The translations under genes and the position numbers were made by a program. 64,000 nt of DNA from Capniomyces stellatus (lineage: Eukaryota; Kickxellomycota; Harpellomycetes; Harpellales; Legeriomycetaceae), in assembly GCA_001661515.1 (NCBI GenBank), contig LUVW01000005.1:726208-790207 (forward strand), given 5' to 3'. Below the pieces are notes generated by a model that was not told the DNA's origin, searched no databases, and saw nothing but the letters and a program-made list of their open reading frames with translations. Numbering within the stretch: the stretch's first letter is position 1; each line of letters begins with the position of its first letter. Below, in pieces: positions 8,919 through 19,849 of the stretch.

Positions 8919-11261
8919 CTATAAAGTCCATGTTACTTCGGCGCTGTGGTGTAGAATATCTTTACACCACAAGTACACTTCATAGTCAATGTATCTGCAC
9001 TGAACCATGCTTAGTCTATTGAGCGTGAACTGCAATCCGCTTAGCCCATCCCCTTCGATCATCAACCTTATTCCGTTAGGGGTGATAAAGTTGCACATAT
9101 CAAGCACCAACGACTTCAAATCTATCAAGTACTTGCCGATAGCAAGCAGGCTGTTATCGGTAATACTCAAACTCGACAGGTCCAAGTGCACAATTGATTG
9201 CAGGTTCGAGTAGTTGTACCTAGATTCTGACAGGTATTGTATTCCAACGTCATCAATCCCGCCGCATCCAGATACATCGAGTCTTGATAGCTTTAGGCAG
9301 TTGTCAGCCAAAAAGCACACACTGCTGTTCCCAAGAAAAAGCGAAATGCTTACATTTACATCGCGCAGGTTGGGACACCTTTTGGTGAGGTTTTGGAAAA
9401 AATTGTCGTCAATCAAGTCGTTTTTCCCACCAATCTGAAACACCCACAGCCCAACAGGCGCATTTGTGGCAAAGTCAAACAGGCAGCTCAGTTGCAGTTG
9501 TGTGTTATTCCTGTAATGTATATAATTTCTGCCGTTTAGCACGTTGTTTCTATCGTTTTGTTCTTGTACCATCCGCACGGACCCATTATCCTCATCGCTT
9601 CTTACTACACCAAGTCCACTGCTACCATCCACGTTCAAGCCTGATTTTGGGCGTTGGTCAGGACTTGAGGTTGAATAAATCACTTTGCCATACTCCATAT
9701 TCGAGGAGGTTGTGATAAATCCTATGTTGTTCATTCTAACAGCACGTAAGTTGTGGCAAGCAGTTAAACACCTCAACACACCAACGCTGACATTCCTGCA
9801 CCCACTAACGTCGATCTCTGCCAGTGACAGGTGGAAGTTTTCAACTATTTGGAAAACAGCCTCGTCGCTGATCAGCGAGCAGTTCGAAAGCCTGAGTATT
9901 GATAGCTGTGGGTATTTGAATTCGCTTAAATTGATGTGAGGATAACTCGATGGGTTTTCAGTAAAGCTCTTGAAAACTCTACCGCGAATGTTGCTATTGC
10001 TGGGCTTACGCTGGCCAAATAAATGACATTCGTTGCCTGCATTGTTCTGGTAACCATTGGCGTCCTGTACGTTCAGGTTATTTAAACCAGACTCGATTTC
10101 CATAAGCGAATTTGAGCCAGATTCTATTTCCAAATCGATATCATCAGCCTCTATGTCAAAATCCATGTTTGGCTCTAAATAGGAACCTGAAATCAAGTCC
10201 ATTTCAGAGTCCTCTACCAGGTCCGACTGATCCCATAGGCGTTTCTGTGATTCTTGCGAACTATGCTCGCCATTCTCGTCAATACAGTATACACTAAACG
10301 CATTGGGAGAGATATTGCTACAAAAACTGAAGTCTATCTCCTTCAGATTTGGGCAGTTCAGCAAAAGCTCAAAAATAACGCTGTCGGACAGCTTGGTGGT
10401 GCTAAACGCAACGCTTACAAGGTTGGCACCTACTTGCCTAATGGTGCTTATTGTGTCAAAGTCGGAAATGTTGCTGTTTGAACGAATCTCAAGCCATTTG
10501 AGCTGGAAGCAGTTGTAGGCCTTGAGGTAGAAAATCGACAGATCTGACAGCTTTGGACAAAAGTCCAGAACCAGGGTTTCCAAGGACTTTTTGCCTCTTC
10601 TTGTTAAAATATTTGCAATTTCGTTGTTGACAAACCAATCGCCTTTATAGTCATTGTAGCTTTCTTTTGCAGCGCCAACAATAACGTTGGAATTGTTCGA
10701 GTTGATAATTCTGCTAAATGTTCTATAATCATTATTGATCCCAGTGGGGCTTGTGGTTGAGCTATAACTACCCATGGTACTGCTGCTAGTGTAGCTGCTT
10801 TCTCTCGAGTTGTTATACAGCAGGTTCACCGAGTTTCCTGAAAAGCCAGATTCTTGTTCGATTAGCTCAAACAATTCGCTGTCGTTTTCGCTGTTAACGT
10901 TTGCATTAAAGGTCCGTTTTGCGCAAGCTATTTCTCTATACAACTCCAGGCTCCCAGACTTGTCCAGCCTATAGCAGCGCCCACAGTCGGCGCAGTATGT
11001 CATTTTGTCGATTGCATTGTGCATTTTCAAAAACGAGATCAAGTGGCTAAACCCATTAGATAATTGGGCAGGTGTGTACGGGTATTTTGTTTTGAGCGTT
11101 GTTATCAGAATATGTTTCCATAAAACTGGGCTATCACACACAATATAATACAGCCTCTTGTTTACCCTGGTGATTCTAGTTAGCTCGTAGATTGTCAGTC
11201 GTTTTAGAATCTGGTACAACAGATCGGGTTTCAGGTTTGAAAGGTAATCTTTATTACTCAT
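8919..11261 (-). CDS. F-box / leucine-rich-repeat protein
   Basis: An intronless frame of 780 residues. Residues 8-55 form an F-box: LKPDLLYQILKRLTIYELTR, then VNKRLYYIV, then SPVLWKHI. Such domains bind Skp1 in SCF ubiquitin ligases. Cys-type LRRs follow, of the Grr1/AMN1 kind, for example CPKLSDLSIFYLKAYNCFQL, CPNLKEIDFSFCSNIS, LAEIDVSGCRNVSVG and LSRLDVSGCGGIDDVG. The substrate would be recognised by the LRRs and is unknown. A small Cys cluster, CADCGRCYRL (about residues 84-93), lies between the F-box and a Ser-rich linker and could bind a metal. Acidic and Ser/Asn-rich spacers separate two LRR blocks. The family is secure; orthology to a named F-box protein is not. Confidence 0.85.
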   Translation of the reverse strand: MSNKDYLSNLKPDLLYQILKRLTIYELTRITRVNKRLYYIVCDSPVLWKHILITTLKTKYPYTPAQLSNGFSHLISFLKMHNAIDKMTYCADCGRCYRLDKSGSLELYREIACAKRTFNANVNSENDSELFELIEQESGFSGNSVNLLYNNSRESSYTSSSTMGSYSSTTSPTGINNDYRTFSRIINSNNSNVIVGAAKESYNDYKGDWFVNNEIANILTRRGKKSLETLVLDFCPKLSDLSIFYLKAYNCFQLKWLEIRSNSNISDFDTISTIRQVGANLVSVAFSTTKLSDSVIFELLLNCPNLKEIDFSFCSNISPNAFSVYCIDENGEHSSQESQKRLWDQSDLVEDSEMDLISGSYLEPNMDFDIEADDIDLEIESGSNSLMEIESGLNNLNVQDANGYQNNAGNECHLFGQRKPSNSNIRGRVFKSFTENPSSYPHINLSEFKYPQLSILRLSNCSLISDEAVFQIVENFHLSLAEIDVSGCRNVSVGVLRCLTACHNLRAVRMNNIGFITTSSNMEYGKVIYSTSSPDQRPKSGLNVDGSSGLGVVRSDEDNGSVRMVQEQNDRNNVLNGRNYIHYRNNTQLQLSCLFDFATNAPVGLWVFQIGGKNDLIDDNFFQNLTKRCPNLRDVNVSISLFLGNSSVCFLADNCLKLSRLDVSGCGGIDDVGIQYLSESRYNYSNLQSIVHLDLSSLSITDNSLLAIGKYLIDLKSLVLDMCNFITPNGIRLMIEGDGLSGLQFTLNRLSMVQCRYIDYEVYLWCKDILHHSAEVTWTL

Positions 11262-11836
11262 TTCAATGTTTGTTTGTTTTTAAAAAAAGTATATTAATCT
11301 GTTTATACATTTATACTTGCCTATTTGTAGCTAAGTATTTGCATGTGTACTTGTGAAGTGTGCTAGAATAACAAATATTAAATTTAATGATATTTTACAG
11401 ACTTTGGAAAGGTGGTTTGAGGAGAGATGTAAGTTGGGAAATACAGGTAAAAAAATTGGTTTAGTACACGCAAATTGGTCCTGGTTGAAGAGTTCTGTGG
11501 GTTGGCTTGAGAATTTATTTCCAACTTGGCGTGAACTCAAGTGATTTATAGAGTAAAAGGGAACTTAATTTAATTTGATTTAGCAATTTAATGCTGAAAA
11601 ACGGTTGCGAGAAAGAGCAGCCAGTAAACGGAAGAAAAAAAAACAATTTCCCGGTTAAATAATTAATCGAGTTTCGATATTTTCAATGGTGGAAAAAGTA
11701 ATAATAATAAGTAAGTAGTATAGATGTGAAAAAGGCAGTATGTAAAAAACAAACGAAAAAAGAAGATAGAAAAAAAAAATCGTAAAAACCTAAAAGTGAA
11801 TTTTAAACTAAGCTGGGAGAAAAAGCAAAGGGAAAA
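11262..11836. other. Intergenic between CCT5 and F-box gene
   Basis: Both flanking genes point left, so this is the CCT5 3' flank plus the F-box gene promoter. It is A-rich near 11740-11830. The open frames at 11331-11544 on both strands show no family features. Confidence 0.6.
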
Positions 11837-14101
11837 CTATTCTTGGCCGTTGTGAACAATCACATCGTCAATTTTAAGGATCATTTTAACTAGCTGGGTA
11901 GCTAAAAGCAGCTGTTGGCGTTTGGACAGCAATGGGTCAAAGACAAACTGGTCCTTCATGTCGCTTGATCCAGTTGACATGCAGTCGACACCAAGACGGA
12001 AGTTGCCGGTTTTGAGCTGCGAAGATTTGAGGTTTGATAAAGTCTCAATTGGTTCCAGTCCAGAGTTTTCAGCCAAAATAAGAGGAACAGACTCAAGTGC
12101 CTGGGCAAAACCTCGCATAGCGTATTGTTCGATAGTCGAAACCTTGTCAGCTTGCTGTGAGACAACAAGAGAGCAGGCTATTTCCACAGCACCGCCACCA
12201 TAGACAACGCGGTTGTCACGGATCAAGTTGCGAACAACACACATGGCATCGTGCAGGGAACGCTTAGCCTCGTCAACAATCTATTTCCAAAGATAATAAG
12301 CAAACATTAGATGTGTACATGGAGTTTAAAAGTATAAATGCAAATGTACATGTAGTATAAAGGTACACATAACATAAAAGTATAAAGGTATATTGTAATT
12401 TACCATCTTGTTTCCACCACGGAGCAGCACAGTAACGGCTTTAGGGTTTGCGCAGTCTTCAATGACAATCATTCTTTCGTTGGTGGTTCCGAAAGCAACC
12501 TCGCGGACAGTTCCAGCAGCACCAAGCTTTTCGGCAGCCAGGTCCTCAAACCTAGGCACAATTCTTCCGTTGGTTGCAATGGCAATCAACTCGATTTCAG
12601 GGCCACCAACCCAACGAATGGCAGGAAGCTTGTGGGCCAAAAGCAGGTGATTCGCCTCGTCATCAAAGCCCCATTGGCAGACAACAAGATTTGCACCGCT
12701 TTCTTTGACCTTGCTGATCATGTCTTCAAACACCGACTGTTCGTAGTTTTGCAGCTCTTTGAACTCCTCGACTGTTGTGATGTCCAACTTGTGCTTGGTT
12801 TTTGGTTTTGGTGGCTCAAATGGACATGTGAGAATCGCTATTTTTGCGTCCTTGATGTCTTTAGGCATCTGTGGGTGCGAAAAGTCTTTGTCCACAACAA
12901 CCCCATAAATGATCTGCGAGTCTGCCAACTCTCCTCCTACCTTCCCCTCAACCTTAACCAGTTCAAAATCAACGTCTTTGCGGTCAAGGTCTGCCACGCT
13001 CAACACTGCATCAACAGCCATCTGCGAAAACTTGTCATGGCACTTGTTTACTCTATTCATTGACATCACAATTCATGAACCCCAATTAGGATGGCTACAA
13101 TACGCTAAAATAATGAACTTTTTCACTTGTATAATTAATGTCTTACATTTTCGATCCCAGCGACACTCTTGCACATTTAAACAGGTTCGATGTATCATCT
13201 TTTGACCACTCAACAACATCCGATACCGAGTCCAAGTGCTCAATCGCTATTTTACACGCCTGCTCAAACCCATCGGCAATGCGGACCGGGTGAATTCCCC
13301 TGTCAAGCAGCTCTTCTGCCTGCTCCAGAAGCGCCCCAGCAAACACTATTCCAGTTATCAGCCACTAAATTTTAGCCACTTTTTCTACTCACACATTTCA
13401 CCACAGTATTACATATCATACCGCCGCAGTGGCTTTACTTCTTTAACCTACCAACAATTCCTGTTGTTCCATCACCAATCTCCTCATCCTGCGACTTTGA
13501 CAGCTCAACCAGCAGCTTTGCAATCTGGTTATCAACAGCCATATTTTGCAAAATCGTTGCTCCGTCATTAGTAATCGTAATATCTCCATCAGGCGAAATC
13601 ATAATCTTGTCCAGTCCTATTTTATCGTTTTTATTTGTTTTTATATATTTTTATTTGTTTTTATCCACAGATTCTACACAATACTAAATACTAGCCAAAT
13701 ACACAAATACCACAAGTATATCTTTTCTATATCACTATTTTCAATCAGATTACACGTATATTTTACCTCTTGGTCCCAATGATGACTTTACGATTCCTGC
13801 TACTGTTTTGGCAGCCAAAATGTGTGACTATTTGCATTTAAATTTAAAACTTAGTCAACGGGTTACGATCGCCATCTCAAAAGTATCAACATCAAGCACC
13901 AATAAACGTTCTTGTGCTTTCAATCCAACACAGTTATTTAATATCTGGCTTGATCATCGTCATTTTTATACGCTACCGCCATCAATCCAAGATGGCACAT
14001 ACCTTTGCTGCTTCAATCCCGGTTTTTCTTGATTTATTCTCCTGTTCACGGACAATAATGAATGGTCGGCCGTACTCATCTGTTGTATATATGGCGCTCA
14101 T
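11837..14101 (-). CDS. CCT5: T-complex protein 1 subunit epsilon (CCT5)
   Basis: Six exons on the minus strand: 14003-14101, 13767-13827, 13452-13616, 13147-13345, 12404-13052 and 11837-12280. They sum to 1617 bases and 538 residues, against 541 in human CCT5. The start reads [17 protein letters not shown], matching the epsilon-specific DEYGRPF segment. Group II chaperonin landmarks follow: LGPRGLDKIM, the ATP-site GDGTT (residues 101-105), [21 protein letters not shown] and [16 protein letters not shown], which is typical of epsilon. [16 protein letters not shown] and [12 protein letters not shown] come next, with MILKIDD near the C terminus. The subunit is one of eight in the cytosolic TRiC/CCT ring that folds actin, tubulin and WD proteins. 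The introns are 94-175 bases. Nothing suggests a defect. Confidence 0.96.
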
Positions 14102-15598
14102 TTTTTTTCTGTTCTATTTTACTGTTTCTTTTCTTTTCTTTCTATTGTTGAATAATGCTGAATTCCTTGCTTTTATTCCTTTATAAATTCTAAACAATCT
14201 TAATCCTAGCACAACCACGATATATATTTCACTTTATTTCCTTGCCTTTATTATTGATATTGTTTTTTTTTCCGCACTTTATTTAACTTGCTTTTTCCAA
14301 AAGAAAAAAAATATATATTGACATTTAGCTTATTTTCAAATCAGCAATTTTTTTTTTTGTGTTCGAGTTTCTCTAGTTATTCGAGTTGATCTAGTTAAAA
14401 CCCATAAACTTTGCTTTTCACAACAAAATAAATAAGTCTTTAATTTGCTACTTCTGCACTCAACCGTTAATTGGCTACTTTGACTGGCATTAAATAAAAG
14501 ATATGCTATCATTGGGCTAAACTGATTAATTGTAAATAATGGTTCTTGTTCAGAGTATCTAATTCGGAGATTTTTTATTAGTGGACTGGTAATATGATTC
14601 TATAGCATTCTTTTTCAACTATCTGCTACTGTAAAGCAACGAAATAGTTGCTCGTCTAGTTGGGCTTTTTGATTACATGTAAAAGCAAAAGTGCAACCTC
14701 GCTATTTTCAAGCGGAGAACAGACGGGTTTTACCACATTTAAACGCTCAATATCATTGTATCCTATATGTTTAGTTCTCCAAGGAACAGTTGATAAACGT
14801 GTGTTTATTTGACCTGGTATCTAGTTGGTCTAAGAGTTGGGTTGCCAAAGGGCAATCCGATGAGCAAGTAAACGACTGTTGATAGAGTTGGTTACTGGAC
14901 TATACATATTGTGTCAAACTAACAGATTGGCAATAGTCAAGTTGGTGAAAGGTTATGACAGTGCAATACTCGAATAATAGTAAACACATACACACAAAAA
15001 AAAAGGCGGGGGAAGGGGGACATTGAAGAAGACGAGAATAATATTAATCCAATTATTAGGCTAGTGAACAGACTAATTGCTCAAGTTAGCAAATAAAAAG
15101 AAAAAAGTCAGTTTATTCGGTTCAAATATCGCAAAATTAAAACTCAATCTACAAGAAACAAGCAAAAGTTGTTGAAATAAATGAAACTAATTGTTAAATT
15201 GGGATTCGTTGTACAATTATGCATAAAAATATATCGCAAGACTAAACAAATCTAGTTTGCAATTGAAAGGAAAAAAAAAACATGCACAAGATGCCACTTT
15301 AAATCCAGTTTCTGAATAGTGTATCAATATTTCAGTGTACTAGAAACGTGTTAAACGCGATCCGAGATAGCTGTGAAAAAGCTGAAATGATTTTGTGTAT
15401 TAGAACTTGACCAGAAAAACAAACAGCAAAGTAAACAAACAGCAAAGTAAACAAATAAATAGTAAAATAGATAGACAAACAGGGAGGGTGTAGAGCAGAG
15501 ATACAGACCCAATAAAATAAGAAGGCGAATACGAGTCGTCGGCGTAATTATTAAAAATTGTACTAGAACAAACGTAAAGGACATAAAGACGTGCAATC
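14102..15598. other. Divergent intergenic region CCT5 / VPS39
   Basis: About 1.5 kb between the two start codons, holding both promoters. AT-rich with A-runs and a short purine-rich GGCGGGGGAAGGGGG patch near 15005. No further gene or RNA seen. Confidence 0.6.
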
Positions 15599-18500
15599 AT
15601 GGTTAGAACGGCCTTTAATACAGTTCCAGTAATAGAGAAGCTGCAGCTACAAATCCGTAGCGTGGTGTCATATGGAAATCGACTGTTGATTGGGACGACA
15701 GATGGAACTTTGCTGGTGTACGACACAAAGGAGGGGAGTAATGGACAGGCAATGTCGGTGGATTTGGTTGAAACAAAGAAGGGATTATCAAAAAGAAGTA
15801 TTGATCAGCTTGAGGTTATCAAGGAGGCAGGTGTGTTGGCAGTATTGTCGGAAGGGGTGGTAGGGCTGTACGATCTGAACACTTTTACAAAGGGAATGGT
15901 GCTGAATAACACAAAGGGAGCTACATTGATGACATCGATAACGGCAGTTGAAATAGTATCGGAGATTCCAACGTTGATATCAAAGTTAGCAGTGATAGCA
16001 AAAAAGAAGCTAATAATATACGAATGGAGAGATGCAGAATACTTTGAGTCGAAAGAGTACAATTGTAGTGATAAGGTGGAGGCAATAGGATTTGGGTCAG
16101 TAATGATGGCGATTGTGGCGACAGATAAGGACTTTTGGTCGCTGCAGTTGTCGATTGGACAGTGGGACGAGCTGTTTGCGGCAGAGACGGCCAGTCTAAG
16201 GACAATAGGGACTACGGCACGCGGCGGATTGGCCAAGGGGCCGCTTGAAGATGTTGCTAAACAGAATGCAGCAGCAACAGCCACGCAATCACCAATGATG
16301 GGCTGGGGTAATTGGAGTTTGGGGCTTGCGGGAGCGTTGACAAACACAGCGTTGTTGTATGGACAAAAAAACAAGCCCAAGATTGGAAGAATGGCGAATG
16401 AAGAGCTGCTGTTGTGTCGAGAGGATATTGGAGTTTTTATAACAGGATTTGGAAAAGTCAGCAAAAAACGCAACGGTACAGTTGGGGGTGGGCCAGTGGT
16501 GCAGTTTGAGCAGATACCAAGCTGCTTGACGTATACCAGTACATACGTGATTAGTATATCGGGGGTTCCAATAAGCCCTGCTAATGGTAGCGGCGAAAGC
16601 AGCAGCAACAGAGGAATTGGGTCGAGTATAAGCAATAGTATAGGTATGGGTGGGCTTGGGATTAATTCGCCGCTATTTTCCTTTTCACGAGAAAGTGACA
16701 CAGCAAGGACAGACGGCAGAGAAGAAGAAGTTGGGGTTAATGGCAGTTTAGGAAATAAAAATAAGGATGTAGATAAGCCCAAGAAGAAAAGCGGGGAGAT
16801 ATTAGAGCCATATTACTGTGTTGAAGTACGTAACTTGATAACAAACAAGCTGGTGCAACAAACAGCGCTAGAGTGTACACCAGTAGAAACGGATATTGAA
16901 GTAAAAGCGGTGGCGACATCAGAGGAGGAAGCAGGAGTGGATGTCGAGATAGCAGCAGGAGGGGCAGAGTCAGGAGTGGGGTTGCGCAGGGAGGAAGCAG
17001 TGGTTAATGGAAGTCCGGGAGAAGCTAGAGAAGCTAGAGAGCAGAGTGTGAAAAGAGCACGTGGAAAAAGCATTGTGTATTCAAAAGATGCGCCACAGCT
17101 ACTAGCAAAGCAAATAGATGGCAAGCAGGTGTGGGTGGCAGGAGCGAACACAGTTTGGAGGCTGATTCCGCAACCAATAGAGTTACAGGTAGAGGAAACG
17201 CTTTTGGATTTTCAGTTTTCGGAGGCAGAGAGTTTGGTTTCATCGTCGGATGCAATTCTTGAATCTGAACGGGCGCAACTACAGACACAGATCCGATGGC
17301 TCCATGCGCGGCATTTGGTGAGCAAGACGGAAACGTGCGAGGAGGGAATGGAGATGTTTATGGAGATGAATGCAACACCAACTGAGGTGATATCGTTGTT
17401 TCCAAAGTATATTTCTGGGGAACTGGCAGAGGAACTTTCCAAGGAAGACAAAACCAAGGAAAACAGAGAAGGAAAAAGCGAAGAATTAGGAAAAGAAAAG
17501 GTGGATACAAGCAAACTTAGATCGTTGATGCGGTATTTGATTGAGCATCGTAGAGGATTGCAGAAGGCGATGGTGGAGGGAAAGAAGAAAAAACAATTTT
17601 TGGTGAAGACTGAAAAGGAGAGCGATGAAGAAGAGGAGGACAGAGGTGAAGAAATGGGGGAAGCGAAAAAGCTGAACTTTAAGTTGATAACAGCATCGAT
17701 ATACATAGCAGCGATGGCGAGGTACGTTGACACAACGCTGCTGAAGGTGTACTTGGAGTGTTCACCGACATTAGCGGGGTCGTTGGTTCGGGTGCAAAAC
17801 TATTGTGACGTGCAGGAGTGCGAGCAGGTGTTGAAGAGGCTGAGGAGATACGGTGACTTGGTTGATTTGTACTGCAGCAAGTCGTTGCATCGGAGAGCGT
17901 TGGAGCTGCTGGCTGAGCGCGGGAAATGTTCAGAGAGGGACGAAGTGCTGCTGGGTGGAGTGATGCCTACTGTCAGGTACCTACAGAAGCTGAGTGATAC
18001 CCAGCTGGACCTGCTGCTTGAGTTTGCGGTTTGGCCGTTGGATGTGGCGGTAAGCAAAGACAAAAATGTAAACTCTGTAGAGTACCAAGACGAGGACGAG
18101 CTGGATGATGAAGTAGAGGCTAAAGACTTGGATCCAGTAAAGATAGTGGACATGTTGTTTACGGATGATCGACCTGCTACTTTGCTGTTTTCGCGGGACC
18201 GGGTGTCTGATTTTCTTGCAAAGTTTTCTACCAAGCTAGCAGTGCACTACTTGTACTTTGTGATTGATGAGCTAAAAGAAACAGACACGCATATTCACGA
18301 CAAGATGGTAAAGCACCTGATTGAGCTAGAAAGTGACTCAGAATCTAGCGGTGGAACTGAGAAAACAAAGCTGTACACGTTCCTGCAGACCAGCAAACAT
18401 TACAGAGCGGAAAAAGCGTTGGTAAATTTGCCGGAAAACAGGCTGTTTAGCGAGCGGGCTGTGGTGCTGGGAAGGCTGGGGCGGTACCGGCAAGGACTGG

Positions 18501-19588
18501 AGTTGATGGTTAACAGTGTTGGAGAGGCTGGAGATTATGACGACTATTGCAGCAAGGTTGTGGATGACAACCCACTGGTATTCGTTGAGCTGATTGAGGT
18601 GCTGGTAGCGGATGGGTGTGGTAGTGGTGGTTTGGAGGGTTACAAGTGGAGAGTGCGGCTGGTGATGCGGGTGCTGAGCCAGTACCGGGAACACTTGCCG
18701 ATTAAGCAGACTTTAGGGTTGTTGCCAGCAGACATGGCACTAACAAGGGATGTGGTCGAGTATATCAAGTACAGCAGCATCCGCAGCAAAGAGGAAAAGA
18801 GCAAGCTGCAACTGAGCAAGGCTATGGTGGAGGCAAAAGTCCGAGGTTTACGGGTCGAAGATGCGGTTTTGAAGAGCCAGTATGTCGGTTTAAATGCGGG
18901 CAAGACTTGTGTGATTTGTTTGAAGCGGTTGGTGATTGACAGCACTTTTGTTGGTGTTGATGCACAGTTTATGGTTCAGGTTGGGTTGAACTCTGGTGGC
19001 GGTCGAGATTCTGGTGATGGTGATGGTCGAGATTCTGGTGATGGTGATGGTGGTGGTGGTGATGGAACAGACGAAATTGATGAAATAGTCGTGTTTACTA
19101 ATCGCCCGTATAACAAGTCAGCTGTACATGGACATGGACATGGTGATGAATTGGGTGGATTTGGAGCTGGTGATGCCATTGGACAAGATAACGAGCATGA
19201 GGCTAAACTAAACAGTCCAAAGTTAAATGGGATTGGTGTCAGTGCCAGTGGCAGTGGTGGGGATAGCAAAGAAAGAGAGCTAAATCACACCATCAAAGTG
19301 GCAAGCATCATGGGCCTAACGAAACCAGAAAAAAGTACCCAAACAAACATGGACAAGAGTAACATCAGCAATTCTATCAGTAATTCTAACGGTAATTTTA
19401 GGAGTGGCGGTGGTGGTAGTGGTGGATTGGCTAGAGTTGGTAACTTGGGTAGTTACAGGCGGTACTTTGATTGTCATAAAGAGCTAGAAGCAAACAAAGG
19501 TTTTGGGCTTGGAGCTGGACTAGGGTTAGGGTTTGATGCTAGCAAGTTGGTACTTGTTCACTATTCGTGTTGGCAAAGAAACAAGTGA
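15599..19588 (+). CDS. VPS39: Vps39/Vam6-like HOPS subunit
   Basis: An intronless frame of 1329 residues. The N terminus (FNTVPVIEKLQLQIRSVV, then NRLLIGTTDGTLLVYD) matches the citron-homology (CNH) beta-propeller of Vps39 closely. A mostly helical, clathrin-repeat-like middle (about 700-1060) includes LVDLYCSKSLHRRALELL. The C terminus has CVICLKRL (about 1103) and YFDCHKELE, then LVHYSCWQ, consistent with the Vps39 zinc-binding end. Vps39 is the Rab7/Ypt7-binding end of the HOPS tether in vacuole fusion and also takes part in vacuole-mitochondria contacts. At 1329 residues it is longer than the roughly 880-1050 of known members. The extra length comes from Gly/Ser- and Glu/Lys-rich inserts in the propeller, and from a Gly-Asp-rich insert of about 180 residues between the two halves of the C-terminal Cys/His site. 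Confidence 0.88.
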   Translation: MVRTAFNTVPVIEKLQLQIRSVVSYGNRLLIGTTDGTLLVYDTKEGSNGQAMSVDLVETKKGLSKRSIDQLEVIKEAGVLAVLSEGVVGLYDLNTFTKGMVLNNTKGATLMTSITAVEIVSEIPTLISKLAVIAKKKLIIYEWRDAEYFESKEYNCSDKVEAIGFGSVMMAIVATDKDFWSLQLSIGQWDELFAAETASLRTIGTTARGGLAKGPLEDVAKQNAAATATQSPMMGWGNWSLGLAGALTNTALLYGQKNKPKIGRMANEELLLCREDIGVFITGFGKVSKKRNGTVGGGPVVQFEQIPSCLTYTSTYVISISGVPISPANGSGESSSNRGIGSSISNSIGMGGLGINSPLFSFSRESDTARTDGREEEVGVNGSLGNKNKDVDKPKKKSGEILEPYYCVEVRNLITNKLVQQTALECTPVETDIEVKAVATSEEEAGVDVEIAAGGAESGVGLRREEAVVNGSPGEAREAREQSVKRARGKSIVYSKDAPQLLAKQIDGKQVWVAGANTVWRLIPQPIELQVEETLLDFQFSEAESLVSSSDAILESERAQLQTQIRWLHARHLVSKTETCEEGMEMFMEMNATPTEVISLFPKYISGELAEELSKEDKTKENREGKSEELGKEKVDTSKLRSLMRYLIEHRRGLQKAMVEGKKKKQFLVKTEKESDEEEEDRGEEMGEAKKLNFKLITASIYIAAMARYVDTTLLKVYLECSPTLAGSLVRVQNYCDVQECEQVLKRLRRYGDLVDLYCSKSLHRRALELLAERGKCSERDEVLLGGVMPTVRYLQKLSDTQLDLLLEFAVWPLDVAVSKDKNVNSVEYQDEDELDDEVEAKDLDPVKIVDMLFTDDRPATLLFSRDRVSDFLAKFSTKLAVHYLYFVIDELKETDTHIHDKMVKHLIELESDSESSGGTEKTKLYTFLQTSKHYRAEKALVNLPENRLFSERAVVLGRLGRYRQGLELMVNSVGEAGDYDDYCSKVVDDNPLVFVELIEVLVADGCGSGGLEGYKWRVRLVMRVLSQYREHLPIKQTLGLLPADMALTRDVVEYIKYSSIRSKEEKSKLQLSKAMVEAKVRGLRVEDAVLKSQYVGLNAGKTCVICLKRLVIDSTFVGVDAQFMVQVGLNSGGGRDSGDGDGRDSGDGDGGGGDGTDEIDEIVVFTNRPYNKSAVHGHGHGDELGGFGAGDAIGQDNEHEAKLNSPKLNGIGVSASGSGGDSKERELNHTIKVASIMGLTKPEKSTQTNMDKSNISNSISNSNGNFRSGGGGSGGLARVGNLGSYRRYFDCHKELEANKGFGLGAGLGLGFDASKLVLVHYSCWQRNK

Positions 19589-19737
19589 TTGTTTCGGTAC
19601 AGTTTCAGTTGGTGTAGCCTTGTTATCCGTTTTTTTACTTTTTTTACTTTTTTTAAAGTAAAAAGTTTTGATTTGTATTTTTTTTTTCTTCTTTTATTAT
19701 AGTGATATTGAAACTGAAAAAAAAATAATTAAAATAT

Positions 19738-19763
19738 AATAATAATAATAATAATAATAATTG
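19738..19763. repeat. AAT trinucleotide microsatellite
   Basis: A run of about eight AAT units in the 261-base convergent spacer between VPS39 and the golgin gene. Confidence 0.8.
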
Positions 19764-19849
19764 TGGTATTGGTTTGTAATTAAATGGCTTAAACTAAACT
19801 AAAATAAAATAAATTAATTAATAAATGTATTTAATTAAAGATGCGCTGG

